From Opisthocomus hoazin (lineage: Eukaryota; Chordata; Aves; Opisthocomiformes; Opisthocomidae), in contig NC_134428.1 in the NCBI RefSeq assembly GCF_030867145.1, positions 24,655,537 through 24,719,536 of the forward strand: DNA of 64,000 bases. The letters are read 5' to 3'. Below are positions 49,101 through 61,100 of the stretch, one piece after another. A program made the translations under genes and the position numbers. Positions within the stretch are counted from its first letter, which is position 1. Every line of letters starts with the position of its first letter. The notes beneath the pieces are model-generated. The model was not told the DNA's origin and searched no databases. It saw nothing but the letters and a program-made list of their open reading frames with translations.

Positions 49101-52100
49101 TCTACCTACTGAGCTTGTTCAGGCCCCTGGTGTCCCTCAGACCTCACTGACACGTGGATTTCTCCTCTGCCTAAGAGTTTTCAATAATTCAGAGCCAGGG
49201 TTTTTGTAGACTGTAAACACTGCACTCCAATTATGCCTCAGTAAGCCAGTTCCACATTAGTGCAGCTGCCCCAAAACAAAATGAAGAGCAGCCCTTGCTC
49301 CTGTAAAGAAGCAACATCAGATTTGCTCATCGACTGAAGAGGGGGACGATCTGTTTTTTTAAATAACGTTAATAGTGCCCTTATTACAAGCACAAACTGT
49401 TTTTAAGACTTACTGAACCACTGAATTATGCTTCCTTTTCAACATCCTTGTCATACAATGTTTGTAAGGAATAAAACTTGAAAAGTCACCAAGCAGCAGT
49501 GTCCCCATTTCCATGAAATTACTAGACACAGCTTTGTGACAGTCTTCCAGAACTGCACTGACAGGAGCCAACCTGGTTAAACCCAGGCTGAGCCACTGCT
49601 TAGATACGTGATAACTGGAAACGTTTCCTCTGGCATTTCCATAAATACCCTGGAATGATCTCAGGTTTTGTGAGTCAAACTGAAACAGAAATAATTTGTT
49701 ATTGCTGCATTTTAGATTGTCAGATGGATGAAAATTGGATAACTCCTAACTTCCAGAGATTCAGATCCATAGCTAACATCACCGACTTTGTTGCTGCCTA
49801 TGAAAACTTTACTGGGGTAAGACTACTGACGTAGACACTTTGTGACATTTTACTACCACAGAGCATAACTATTTCTAGTTCCTTTTTGACAGTCACAGAA
49901 TCCATAGTGGGATTTATATTCCAAGAGACAGAGTATTACAAAACAGTTTGAACAACAAACATGAAATGAAAAGATGCTGCCCTTTCCTCCTTAATTAGAA
50001 ACAACGGGAATTTTTCCATCTTCCTCAGGAGAGTCAAGATTTTCCCCTGTGCTGCAGGAAGAGTTCAGCTACAGTTTCTGATTATTCCCCTGCATTTCAG
50101 TTCCAGAAGTCCCTGTCCAGTTGGTTCATTTTGCCTTAACACAACACCCAGCAGAAAGGATGGGTGCACAGCTAGAGCACCTGCACGGAAGCCAATGGAT
50201 CTCTCTAGCTGATCCAGATTCTCTGTCTGCCTTTGAGGAGTTTAGAGCTGGTTATCAGACAACTTGGTTTGTTTTCCACGGGGCACTGCAGGGATGTTTG
50301 CATGGAACATATCAGAGAAGCCTAAACTGGGGCCTGCCTCACTCTCCCTCCAACAAGAGCTCCAAGAGCTACCCAGCTCACCTGGGCCAAGCAAACACCC
50401 ACAATCTCTACTAGCCTTTAAAAAAATGAATCTTACCCATTAAAATCTAACACTTCTGGTGCAAAGACTCTCTCCTATTTCAAGGCTACGAAAAACAGAA
50501 CAGAGTCTGTCTCAGCCTCATGCCATTGCTCCATCATCAATGTTAAATATCATGACCTGCATCTGCCAGAGGAGAAAGAGTCCTTCTCCTTGAGGACAAG
50601 GTGTGCAGGAAAGCTGCAGACACACGTGCTGACAGCGTCAATTCAAGAAAATACAAATGTATACTTATAATTAATTCTCTCTGTCACTCTCTGTTCCAGA
50701 TGGCGTTCCTGGAGGAGCTGACTGCCATCCAGCTTGCCCAACTAACGCTGTCCCAAGACGTGTTCAGCTCTGTTGCTGACATTGAACGAATCTTTGACAG
50801 ACTAACTGAGCTGCCGGGTCTGCATGAGCTGGCTGCTTACTGGGATGAGCTTAACTCTGCTTTAGAGGAGGTAACTGCAGACACCTTCTTAATGGAGCTC
50901 AGTGGGGAAGGCCTGTGAGGACAGAGGTCTTCCCATGGTAAATGTGCAGTAACTTTGAGTAAAAGCGAGGTGATACAACAGGTTTGCCAGGGAACCTGGC
51001 AGCAGAATCGATGCCTTTGCATGTTGTGTTCCTCACAGGTTGAGTCTGTCGTTGGGTTCGACACAGCTGCCAGCAGCCCCTTCCCACCTCAGAGTGCCTG
51101 ACACAGGCCAGATCTCCAGCCTGTGTAAAAGAATAAGGCTCATAGAGGTCCTTAAAGCACTGTTAATTTACATCATATTAATTGACATAAATTTACCGCT
51201 TGTCTTTGGCTCTCCTACATACACAATTCTGACTGTGCACCCAGTGCCAATTATTTGCTGGGGCTCCTCTAATACAATAACTAGCTAAGGGCCCTTCTTG
51301 GCTCCCTGTAAATACAAAACCTTTCATCAGGCCAAAAGAAGATATGCAAAGTCTCAGTCTGCAAGACTCAGACCCTGCAGGTCTCTCCCTCAGGTAAGAT
51401 CTGATCACAGAGAGACGACTTCCTAAGGGGTTATGGCATCATAACTAACTCAGCTTTTCCCAGGACTATGAAAGCTAGCTTTGTACCCGAGCAACTGTTT
51501 TGAATTCTCTGCTTTCATCCAGAAGATGAAGCACATGCCTAGAATGGTATAAAGCTAGCCTCTGGCCTGCAGAAATAATAATTGCTGTGCTTTTTTGTTT
51601 ATTTTGCTTAAAACGGCAAACAATGAAACTCTTTAGAATCCAGCTGCTCCCACCTTCTTTGATGAGCAAGCAGGAGTCTAGTGTGGAGGTAGAGTCTCCT
51701 CTGGACTGGACTCCCAGCGATGCTGGAAGCACCTCCTGGAGGCAGACCGAGCTTCAGACGCTTGGCAGCTTTGTCACATCAGCTGGGTCCTTCAGTGCTC
51801 CCCTGGGGCCTGCCTTTGCAGGGTGCTCAGCGTTCTCTGAGAGGCAACAAAGCTCAACAAGAGCTGAAAGCAACCGGTATCTGGTATCCCCGGTCCTGTT
51901 CCATGCTCTGCAGCAGAGCTGGCAGACCAGGCTGTGTGCCTGTTTCTCAGGTGTCACCATTCCTAGCCCAGCATGGCCACTTCCACTGCAACTAATGGCC
52001 ACTGACAGCCTGCACCAAGACACAAGGTGCAGCAGCCACCAGGTGACAGCTGGAAGATAGCAAAGGGCTGAGAGCCGGACCTGTAATTCTCCCTTAGACA

Positions 52101-55100
52101 ATAATGCCATGAAACTAGAACAGAAAACAGTAACACACCTGGCAAAGAAAGCAGCTGACCAAGCCATTCCTTGAGACTCAGCTGGAACCGAACCATAAAA
52201 TAGCTATATATAGCATATATTTTATGCTATAAAATGCAGGACTTGTGCAAAGAGTCTGAGCTGTCAGGGAATATATTTAGTATCATAAATCAAAACTAAC
52301 TCAGAAAACCTCTTTGAACTTGTGTAAGCCTCAAGAGCTATACCAGCCTGGCTGCCTCAACTGCCAAACAGAGAAGAGTGACATCCCTGAAAACTGAAGG
52401 TCTAGAGGAGAACACAAAAGTTGGTTCCTCCTACCGTCCTGAATTAGTTTCAGAATATTTTCCTGCTGCAGAAGATCAAGGTGGGGACATCCAAAAAAAT
52501 CTCTATTCTTCTCTGCTGATTTTGCTGGAAATTTTGCCTGTGGGTAACTCGATGCTTCACAGTAATTTAGTCAGGTCTTGGCTGCACTGTTACAATGCTC
52601 AAAAATCCTTCTGGATGTTGCATGATTTGCTGTTGCTTTTGGCTTAGAAATAGAAACTGCACCACCCAGAAATATTCTTCTCTTAGTTTTCAAATATTCT
52701 TGCAGAGCCTTACAGTTGCATTTTATGTTCCTGCTGCAGCCTTTTGCCAAGACCTTCAACATCTCCATACTGGTGAAGAGCACCATGCTAGCAAGAACAG
52801 TGCAGCAGCTGCATTCCACGCTCCCCACCTTCACAGACGACGACTACCACCTTTGGTTTCAGGAGAGGCTCGTGGCTGTTCTGCCAGGCATTCATGCCAC
52901 CATCCTTCAGGACATCCCCAGCACCATGTCCTGCAGCTCCTACAAGTCTCTGTGAGTCATGGGCGACCTGCCTGAGGCTGTTTCATGTTACTTGAGATTT
53001 AAACCATTTAGTAAAGGAATAATTCAGTGTAGTGAATGAACTGGAAAAGGAGGGAACATGATGCCATGGTTAAGGAAAAAAGCCAGAAGACAGTTACTGC
53101 TACTCTTCTCACTCATTTGTCTTGCACATCCTGGGAAGTCAGTTTATTCAGCCTTTATTTACTTTATGTATTAGCCCACAAACTGCTGAATTCAGGTATT
53201 AATTGGACTCAGACACTTTCTTGGGACAAGACATTTAGAAGACCCCGATTTAGACTTACTTTGCCTCCACTAAAACCAATGACAAACTCCCCAGGCAACC
53301 GTGAAGCCAGACGTACAATACTTTACTCTGATTATTCTGACACATATATTTTCAGGGCAGCCAAAGAGAACCACCCCAGAATACTTCACAAGAGCTATTC
53401 AGCAAACGGTCTTGGCTCCTAAGAGTCCTTCACTTACTCCAAGTTTCTTCCTTCTACAGAATTGCTGGGATCAACACAGTCTTCTCCGAAATCCCTCAGG
53501 CTGGCAAAACGGATGTATACAACTACATCGTGGCATTCCTCACCCAGCGGTCTGAGCTCACTGGTAATCCCACTCAGTTCAGCTAATTCTCTGCAAGACC
53601 TGTCACTCTCTGCAAGTTGTGGGACAGAGCCAAGCAATCTCTTGCTTTGCTCGATACCCTCCAAACTGCTCGATTAAGTGCTTCTTCTCAGAACTCACTC
53701 CTGTTCACAGCATGAAAATAAAAGAGAGCAGAGCATGCCACTGGAGGGCTGATGCAAAAGCCAGAGGGACTTCAAGCCTTTTCTATGCCTTCGAGGTGCT
53801 TTAGCAACCCTGGGTACTAATGTGTACTTAATCTGCTCTCTGATGTTACCCGTTTTTCTGTGCCTTCACCATAGGTCCTGCCTGCTCCACCCAAGCCACA
53901 ACTAGAGACTGGTTATTGCAGTTCTTTGGAAAATTCTGCACAGAAGCATCTTACACTCAACTGGTTTCACTCTATCACCAACCTTTTGATGCGGTAAGTC
54001 TGTACATAACCAGGCTGCCTTTGCACTCAAGAGAAGATGTGCCAGAAAAGAGGGAAATAAAATTGCCCAGGTGTGGGGTAACAGAGTTCAATTCCTCTGT
54101 CTTTCTCCAGTATGCGGTTTTGGACCTCCTCACTCCCACTCAGATTGGTGACGTGATGGTACACTCGGACACACTGACCCGTATGGATGCAGCAGTCCAG
54201 CTTGTCCAGTTCTTCCAGCAGAGTGAAGCTGAGGATGTTCAGATGATTCTGACACAGTTCACCAAGGCTGCAAGCATGGTAGACACTACCCATGTTCTCT
54301 CCAATCTCCATCTCCCCTGCAGAGACTTGCCATCTTAAAGTTGTTAGTTGAAAAAATGGCTTTGCAAATACTATACTTTTGAAAGTGCAGTTACAACAGT
54401 AATCTTCAAACATCTGTACACATCAGGTCCTTTCAGTGACAGACTGCACTCTTCAGAGTATTGTTCACTTCCATTTTGAATACACCAAAATTCTGGCCTA
54501 GAAAACCACTTCAAGAGCTCCCTCCCCAACTGCAGCATTACAGTTCTGGTTGCCCTTGCACCAATGTGTTCATCACATAATCTTGTTTCAGCGTAAGATC
54601 ACAGTCCTGCCAAATGATGACATCGCTCGCCTGCTCCTCCTGCAATATCTGACCAGCATGTCCGAGCAAATGAAGACCTACACTGCTGCTGACTGGAACA
54701 TCACCTTCCGAAATGAGCTGCACTTCCTGAGTCCTGTCCTCAATGAATCAACCCTCGCCCTCGTTGTGCTACAGGATTACAACTCCTTAGTTGCTGTGTA
54801 AGTCTTCTGGGCGTTGTTGCGATCTCTCTTCTGCCAGTAAACGGGGCAACACTGTTACTCACAGAGTCAGGTTGAAATCTGAAAGAGAGATGATGTGCTG
54901 TCAGCCTGGATGGTTCTAGTCTGGGTATTTTTTCACTTACCCACACCTTACTAATTTTCTCAGCAGATTGAGATGAAGTTACAGAGCTGAGCCATATCTT
55001 ATCTCGGCCCTGGTCCACAGATGCTATAGGGGTGGAATATTAAGTCCCTCAGCAGAAATTTCCAGGTGAAGAAACTGTTCACAATACCTCAGAGAAGAGA

Positions 55101-58100
55101 CTGTTCTTCTCATCCAAGGCTCCAGTTAGAGGAAGTTACAAAGAGTAAGTCAGCCCGTGCATTTCAACAGGGTCCTTCTTTTTTGGTCCACCCAGGGTTA
55201 CTGCACTTGATAACACCTACGGATACATGACTGAGTCCTCTAGAAGAGATGTAGCACTCTGGATTGCGCAGAACCTCCAGATCTTGAAAGGTAACACTGG
55301 GAAGCCACACATCTCAGCCAACAGATTCTTCCAGGAAAGCAGGGGCTCAGCAGGTAGACTTCTAGGATGTATTAAACAACAGCAACATGGACTTCTACAC
55401 AAAGGCGAGCACCAGTGCACTACTGGGCTGCCCAAGTAGCAAAATGCTGTCTTTCCAATGCTACCTCACCCCAGCATGCCTTGTGGGTCTCTGGCGACTG
55501 CCCCAAGACATGATGTATATTTCTGGAAACTGTTAAAAAAAGGATTGAGGGATATCTCTGATATCTTGACCTGATCTGAGGATCCTCGTTTTTCTGTCCT
55601 CTCTCTCTCTGTTGCTATTTATTGCACATTGATATTACTTTCTCAAAGTACAAAGTCTCATTTCCCCTTGAAAAAACTCAAATCCCATCTAGTCCAGCAT
55701 CCTGTATTCAGCACTAGTCAGGAGCTGATGTCTAGGGAGGCATAAAGAAACCCAGTCAGCCTAATCTGGTATTTCCCTTTTACTTTTCACTGGTTTCCAA
55801 GTGATCTATGGCTCAGACCTCTCTTGAGATAGAAGTAACACTGCAATGCATCAGTAAATAGGCAGCTATTCTTCTAGTCTATTGGCATCTGAGTTTTCCA
55901 CATTGCTGCAACAACTGTGTCATTTAGAAAGAAGGACATGCTGTAGTGGGTAATCCCCAGAGATTCACTGCGTCTTTCCCCTGCTTAGATAGTCCAGTCG
56001 AGCCCACTACTGAATGGATACAAGTCACCTGGAAATCCTTCTTCCACAACATAGCCCTCCAGGAAGTCAGAGCAACCAACAACAACTTTGACCCTGTATG
56101 TATGATCTCTGCACTAAGTGTATGCGAGTAACTGGGGCTTTCAGAAATGTTTATCATACAGTAGAATGCATTGCAAGGTTTAATTTCAAGATTTGTAAGT
56201 AGAATATATTTCAACTTCTACTCAGCAACTCTAAAACCAGAAATAATAATATGTTTTCAAGTAGGAGGACACTGAAAGAAGCTCCGGTTTGGAATGGACA
56301 CCCTTCAGACAGTCAAAACAAAAACATGCCAGTATTTTGAAACTCTTCCCTGTGCTGAAATAGCTTTGCCAGGGATGTGAAAAATAACTTCAGGATATAA
56401 GCAAACCTCTACAAATCATGACCCATACGCATACAATTACCAAAAGAAAAGTGTGAAAACTGGGGGAAAAAAATAAAATTTCAACTAATTCTAGTGAAGA
56501 GGGGATAACCTCATCTTCAGTTGCTGACATTTGTATTTCCTAGGCCAAAATTCTGGATGTGCTGAGCATTGAGCAGCTGGTGGAATACGCTCTGACTTCT
56601 GACGCGCTGGTCAACGCGACCACAATGCAGGACATCCTGAATGCCCTGAGGGGTGAAAGCCCTCACATCTCGGAGCCTAAAATGAGCAAATTCCTGATGA
56701 AGTTCAATCTGGCTCTGACACAGGTATTGTAAGCTTCATTATAAACATTTTTCCCCTTCCAGATGGCAGGGATTCTCAGGCAGTTCACATGTGAGAAAGT
56801 CCTGCTCATGGTGTCAGGTAAAACAAGGATGTGGACAAAAGGCAGTCATCATCCTCCTTGCTGTGCCGCCACCAAGCAGCTCCCAAGTAACAGGCATTTC
56901 CACTCCCCACAGGAAGGCATTGCGGGCATCAGAAACGATGAAGTAAGGACGGAAATGCTGACAACGCTCTTCACCGACCTGTCCAAACACTTTTATAAAT
57001 TTGCTGAGCTTGACTACGAATTCTGGTTCCTGGAGAACCTAAGATTCCTCTTGCCCAGCATAAACACAGATCTGCTGGAGTTAATCCCAGGAGACCTCAG
57101 CTTCCCAGCCTACGTAGCCACGTGAGTACCACGCGCCGAGGCGAGCTGCCTGCCAGACTCACACCGCGGCAAAGCGCGGGCAGGGGAAGCAGCGCACATT
57201 TGAGCAACTTCTTTCCCAGCATAAGCGTGTGCTAACGTTTCACGTGGATTTAAAAGAAAGTCTCAACTTGATTTTTGCACTAGAGGAGATTCAGGCAGCG
57301 TTCTCCACATCTACATGCACAGTGTTGTGCTCTACCTAGGTATCTGCACACACCCTCCCCTCCTTTTGTTCCCTGCTCTGGGACAGCTCACTCTGAGGCG
57401 GGCGTATGCCAACCCTCCCACGGCTTATAATGCCTGTACCTTCTGAACTTCTTGTTATTACTATTATTGCTGTAATGTATTACAGTTGGGGCCAAGACTT
57501 ACACTACATATTCTTATAAATTACATTATTACTTTATTTATTACAAGTCTCTAGTGTCTCAGACTGATGATATCTTATTTCTTGACCCTTGCAGAGTGCA
57601 AGGCCTAGATAACGTCTTTCCAGAGCTTCCACAAAACACATCCCATGCTATCTACCTCTTCATCAAAAGGATCCTGGAATCTCAGCTTACTTTTTCAGGT
57701 ACTGGCCTGCTTTCGGGGTTGCTCCATGGGATATTTGAATTGTAGCTGTTTGTCATATCTGTGCTAAAATTTCTGCCAACTGCCTGTCCCTCCTCACTCA
57801 CAGGAGCAGGTACCACATGCGGAGGTTGCCCAGCAGCCTTTCAGCCACTGGGCTTCCCAGGGCAGAATACTGCCTTTGCTCCAAAACATCCAATACTGAT
57901 TGCAGCTTACAATCAAGGAACCAAAACACTTGGGCATCTGTTCTCTTCTGTGATGCCTCAGCACCATGGCTCTCCCAGAAACACCCCACCAGGAATGCTC
58001 CAGTAGCTGCCAGAACCACACAGCAAACAGCAGCTCGCTGTGCCCAAACCAGCCCCAGAACCATCGGGGATCCCAGCCCTGTCACCCACAGCTCCCCAGA

Positions 58101-61100
58101 GCCCGCTGCACGCCGAACCCATCGCAGCCTGCAGCTGCTCGGGACCGAGGGCGAGCATAGGTTGCAGACATGGTTTTTCATCCATGTCACATAGCACTGA
58201 CAAAAAAGATCAGTCGTCGCGGTGTACTGACAGACTTTTTGTACCTTTTCAGAAAAGGTCTTTCCTGGCACGTATGACAGCAGCCGAAGTTTCCTGGAAC
58301 TTATCTTCTATCGATTTTTACAGTTTGCTCCTTATGGTGAACTCACAGACTTCTACAAGGACTTTAATGGGGTAAGGACACACGTAGCTGTGACAGCACA
58401 GAATTTACAAACAGTTCGTGGAAAATTTGGGACTGTCTTCCAGTCCTGATACGACTTCAGTGAGTCAAAAATATTGTCTAAAAATTTTTAATATAACCTT
58501 CAGACATAGCCCTACAGTTTATAGTCCTCTTATCCTTGTTTCTGCCAACACTCACACTCCAAGACTAGAAAACAAGACAAACCCACGACTATTCAGGAAT
58601 CTCACAAAGAGCCTTTTCTTACAAGGCTTCCACACTCAGACAGCTCTGAAAAGGTATCAAAAGTTTTGAGTGTTTTTCACAAGCTGAACTTCCAGGAGGT
58701 ATTATCCTCTTCCATACCTATCCCCAAGGAAAGATCCATGCCAAAGAAATCAGGAGAACTTCCTCCAGGCTTTTAGTATCAAATGCAGTTCATGATTCTT
58801 CCACACATTTTATATAAACGTAACAATCAAGTAGGGGCAGTTCTTAGCCCAACACCTTCCACTCCTCTGCAGAACTCATTGCCACACAGGTTTTTAATAC
58901 TGCAACAGAGTAAATTAGGTGATTAGCAATGAGAACAGAACAGCTATTACATTAGTTAGCTACAACAGCTGATGATTAGCATCACCCTCAGTCTCCCACA
59001 CTAGGACCTAACAGGGCTTTTATCCACCCAGGCTAGGGAAGGCTCTCACTTGGTGCTGTGTAGCACGGTGGGGACATTCAGGTGGCTTCAGGGTTCTGAT
59101 GAGTCATTATCAGTCAGCAGCATAAACAATGAACTATGTACATGGCTGAACTGTAATTAGCGGACAAGCAAACGGCCCTTTAAGTCTGTATTCTTTCTGC
59201 TATATTTTCCTCATTAGTATGAAGTTCTTGACCTTCTGTCTGCCAGACAAATAGGAGAGATGACAGTTCTCACGAACGCCTTTAAGAGGGAACGCCTTGC
59301 TGTCCAGATTTTGCTGGAGATGGAGAAACGTTCCTTTGAGCAGCTGACTGAATTCATACAGGAACTGAACGCTGCAGCAGAGGAGGTACAGTAAAAGCCC
59401 CCATCCCAGGGAACAGCCTCCGGTTACGAATCTAAGAAATATTAAAAATGCCACAGCAGAGCCAAACTCCCCTTCTCACAGCAATGTAAACCCTGGGCTC
59501 CAGACCCCTAGGTTAGCGCTCGCGTGCCTGGGCTTCAGAGAGGAGTATCCACACAAAGTGATTATTCTCATGCATGTTATGGGCTACAATGCAGACACCT
59601 TACTCGTCTGAAAGGTTTTTTATTTTCTCTCACAGAGTTTATTCAGTACCTTGGTTGCCCTTTGACTCAGAACTCATCCTTTACAGAAGAGCAGAAAATC
59701 TTCATTAGCTAAGGCTGTGGTCAAATGGCTTTTCTACTGAAAAATGTAGAGCACAGTTATTTCATTAACTCACTACAATAAGAACCTCATTCAGTTCCAA
59801 AATTCATTACTCCAGTACTACACTGCATTGCACTACTGTGCATTTGTGCTAAAACACTGGTGGCTTCCCTGAAAACTGCACACCACGCGATGGGGAGAGG
59901 AGCTTCTCGTGTGACTAGGCAGTTCAATCTACCCATGGAAAACAGCAGTTGCTAATACCAATTTTTGTGTGCTGGTTGTGCTTCCAGAGGGATCTCACTA
60001 TCCTTCCTGACCCCCGGATTCGTGAGCTGCTCTTCGATTTCCTTTTTAAATCTTTACCGCTCAGCACCTTCACAGCCAATGAATACGCCTTCTGGTTTGG
60101 TTCGGAGCTGCAGCTATTCCTGCCAGCTATGAACGCCAACTATCTGCAGCTCCTGCCCCTGGATATTGACTGCCAGTCTCACCAAAACCTGTGAGTCACG
60201 AGCAGCCAGCTTCCCCAGGGCTGGTCAAGCTCTCGCTGCTCCTGTCAAACCAACAGGGCCACTTTTCCCAGAGTATTTGACACCTTACTGCTTTTAGTGT
60301 ACTGAGCTTCACAACAGTTGTGCATCAGCCAAAGCCATTCATCAGATTAGCACAGAATGTCTGAGTACCTTCTGAGTACACCCTCTTTTTCAAGGGGTTA
60401 CCAGGGGAACAAGGAGAAACAGGAACTGTTTGATTTGGACCAATTTAAACAGTTTAGTTTCACAGACACTCATACTTTCAGTTCGTGTTTCCTGTGGACC
60501 TGAATTTTTCCTCCAAAGGGAAAGTGCTCTCTGCAGATGTTTGGCCCATAACCTACTTCTGCTCTTGTGCTGATACAGTGTGCAAGCAATGGACAGAGTG
60601 TACGAGCATTACACAGACGAGCAGAGACTCTCCATCTATCGCAGAATACACAACTTTCTGGACAGCTATCGTAACACTCAAGGTAAGCACAGCCACACAC
60701 ACACAAGCCCAGAGCTTTTCTTTTTCTCCTATTGTAGAATTTAATCTTTGTGCTTGGCAATCCTTCCTGGGTTGCAATCTTCTAACCCAAAAACTATGCA
60801 CAAGTAGAGTGTTTTAACTGCAAAAAGGGAAATGTATAGACCCTCTGTGAAGTCCACTAGGATCTTGTTATTACAATTAATTTTACATGTTAAGTCCCTA
60901 GATGCTACAGTGATGGACAGAGTCCTAACACAAATTTGGCAACAGACAAGGTACTTTCTGACGTACTGTGCTTGCACCCCTCATTCTAACATCCTGCTGG
61001 ACCCAGTGGTGGATCTGATGTTCCTCCCATTCCATCACGAGACAGGCTTTGCTTCCAGGCTAAACAGCGGCTCAGGAGACTGCTGACTGGTTTCCTGACC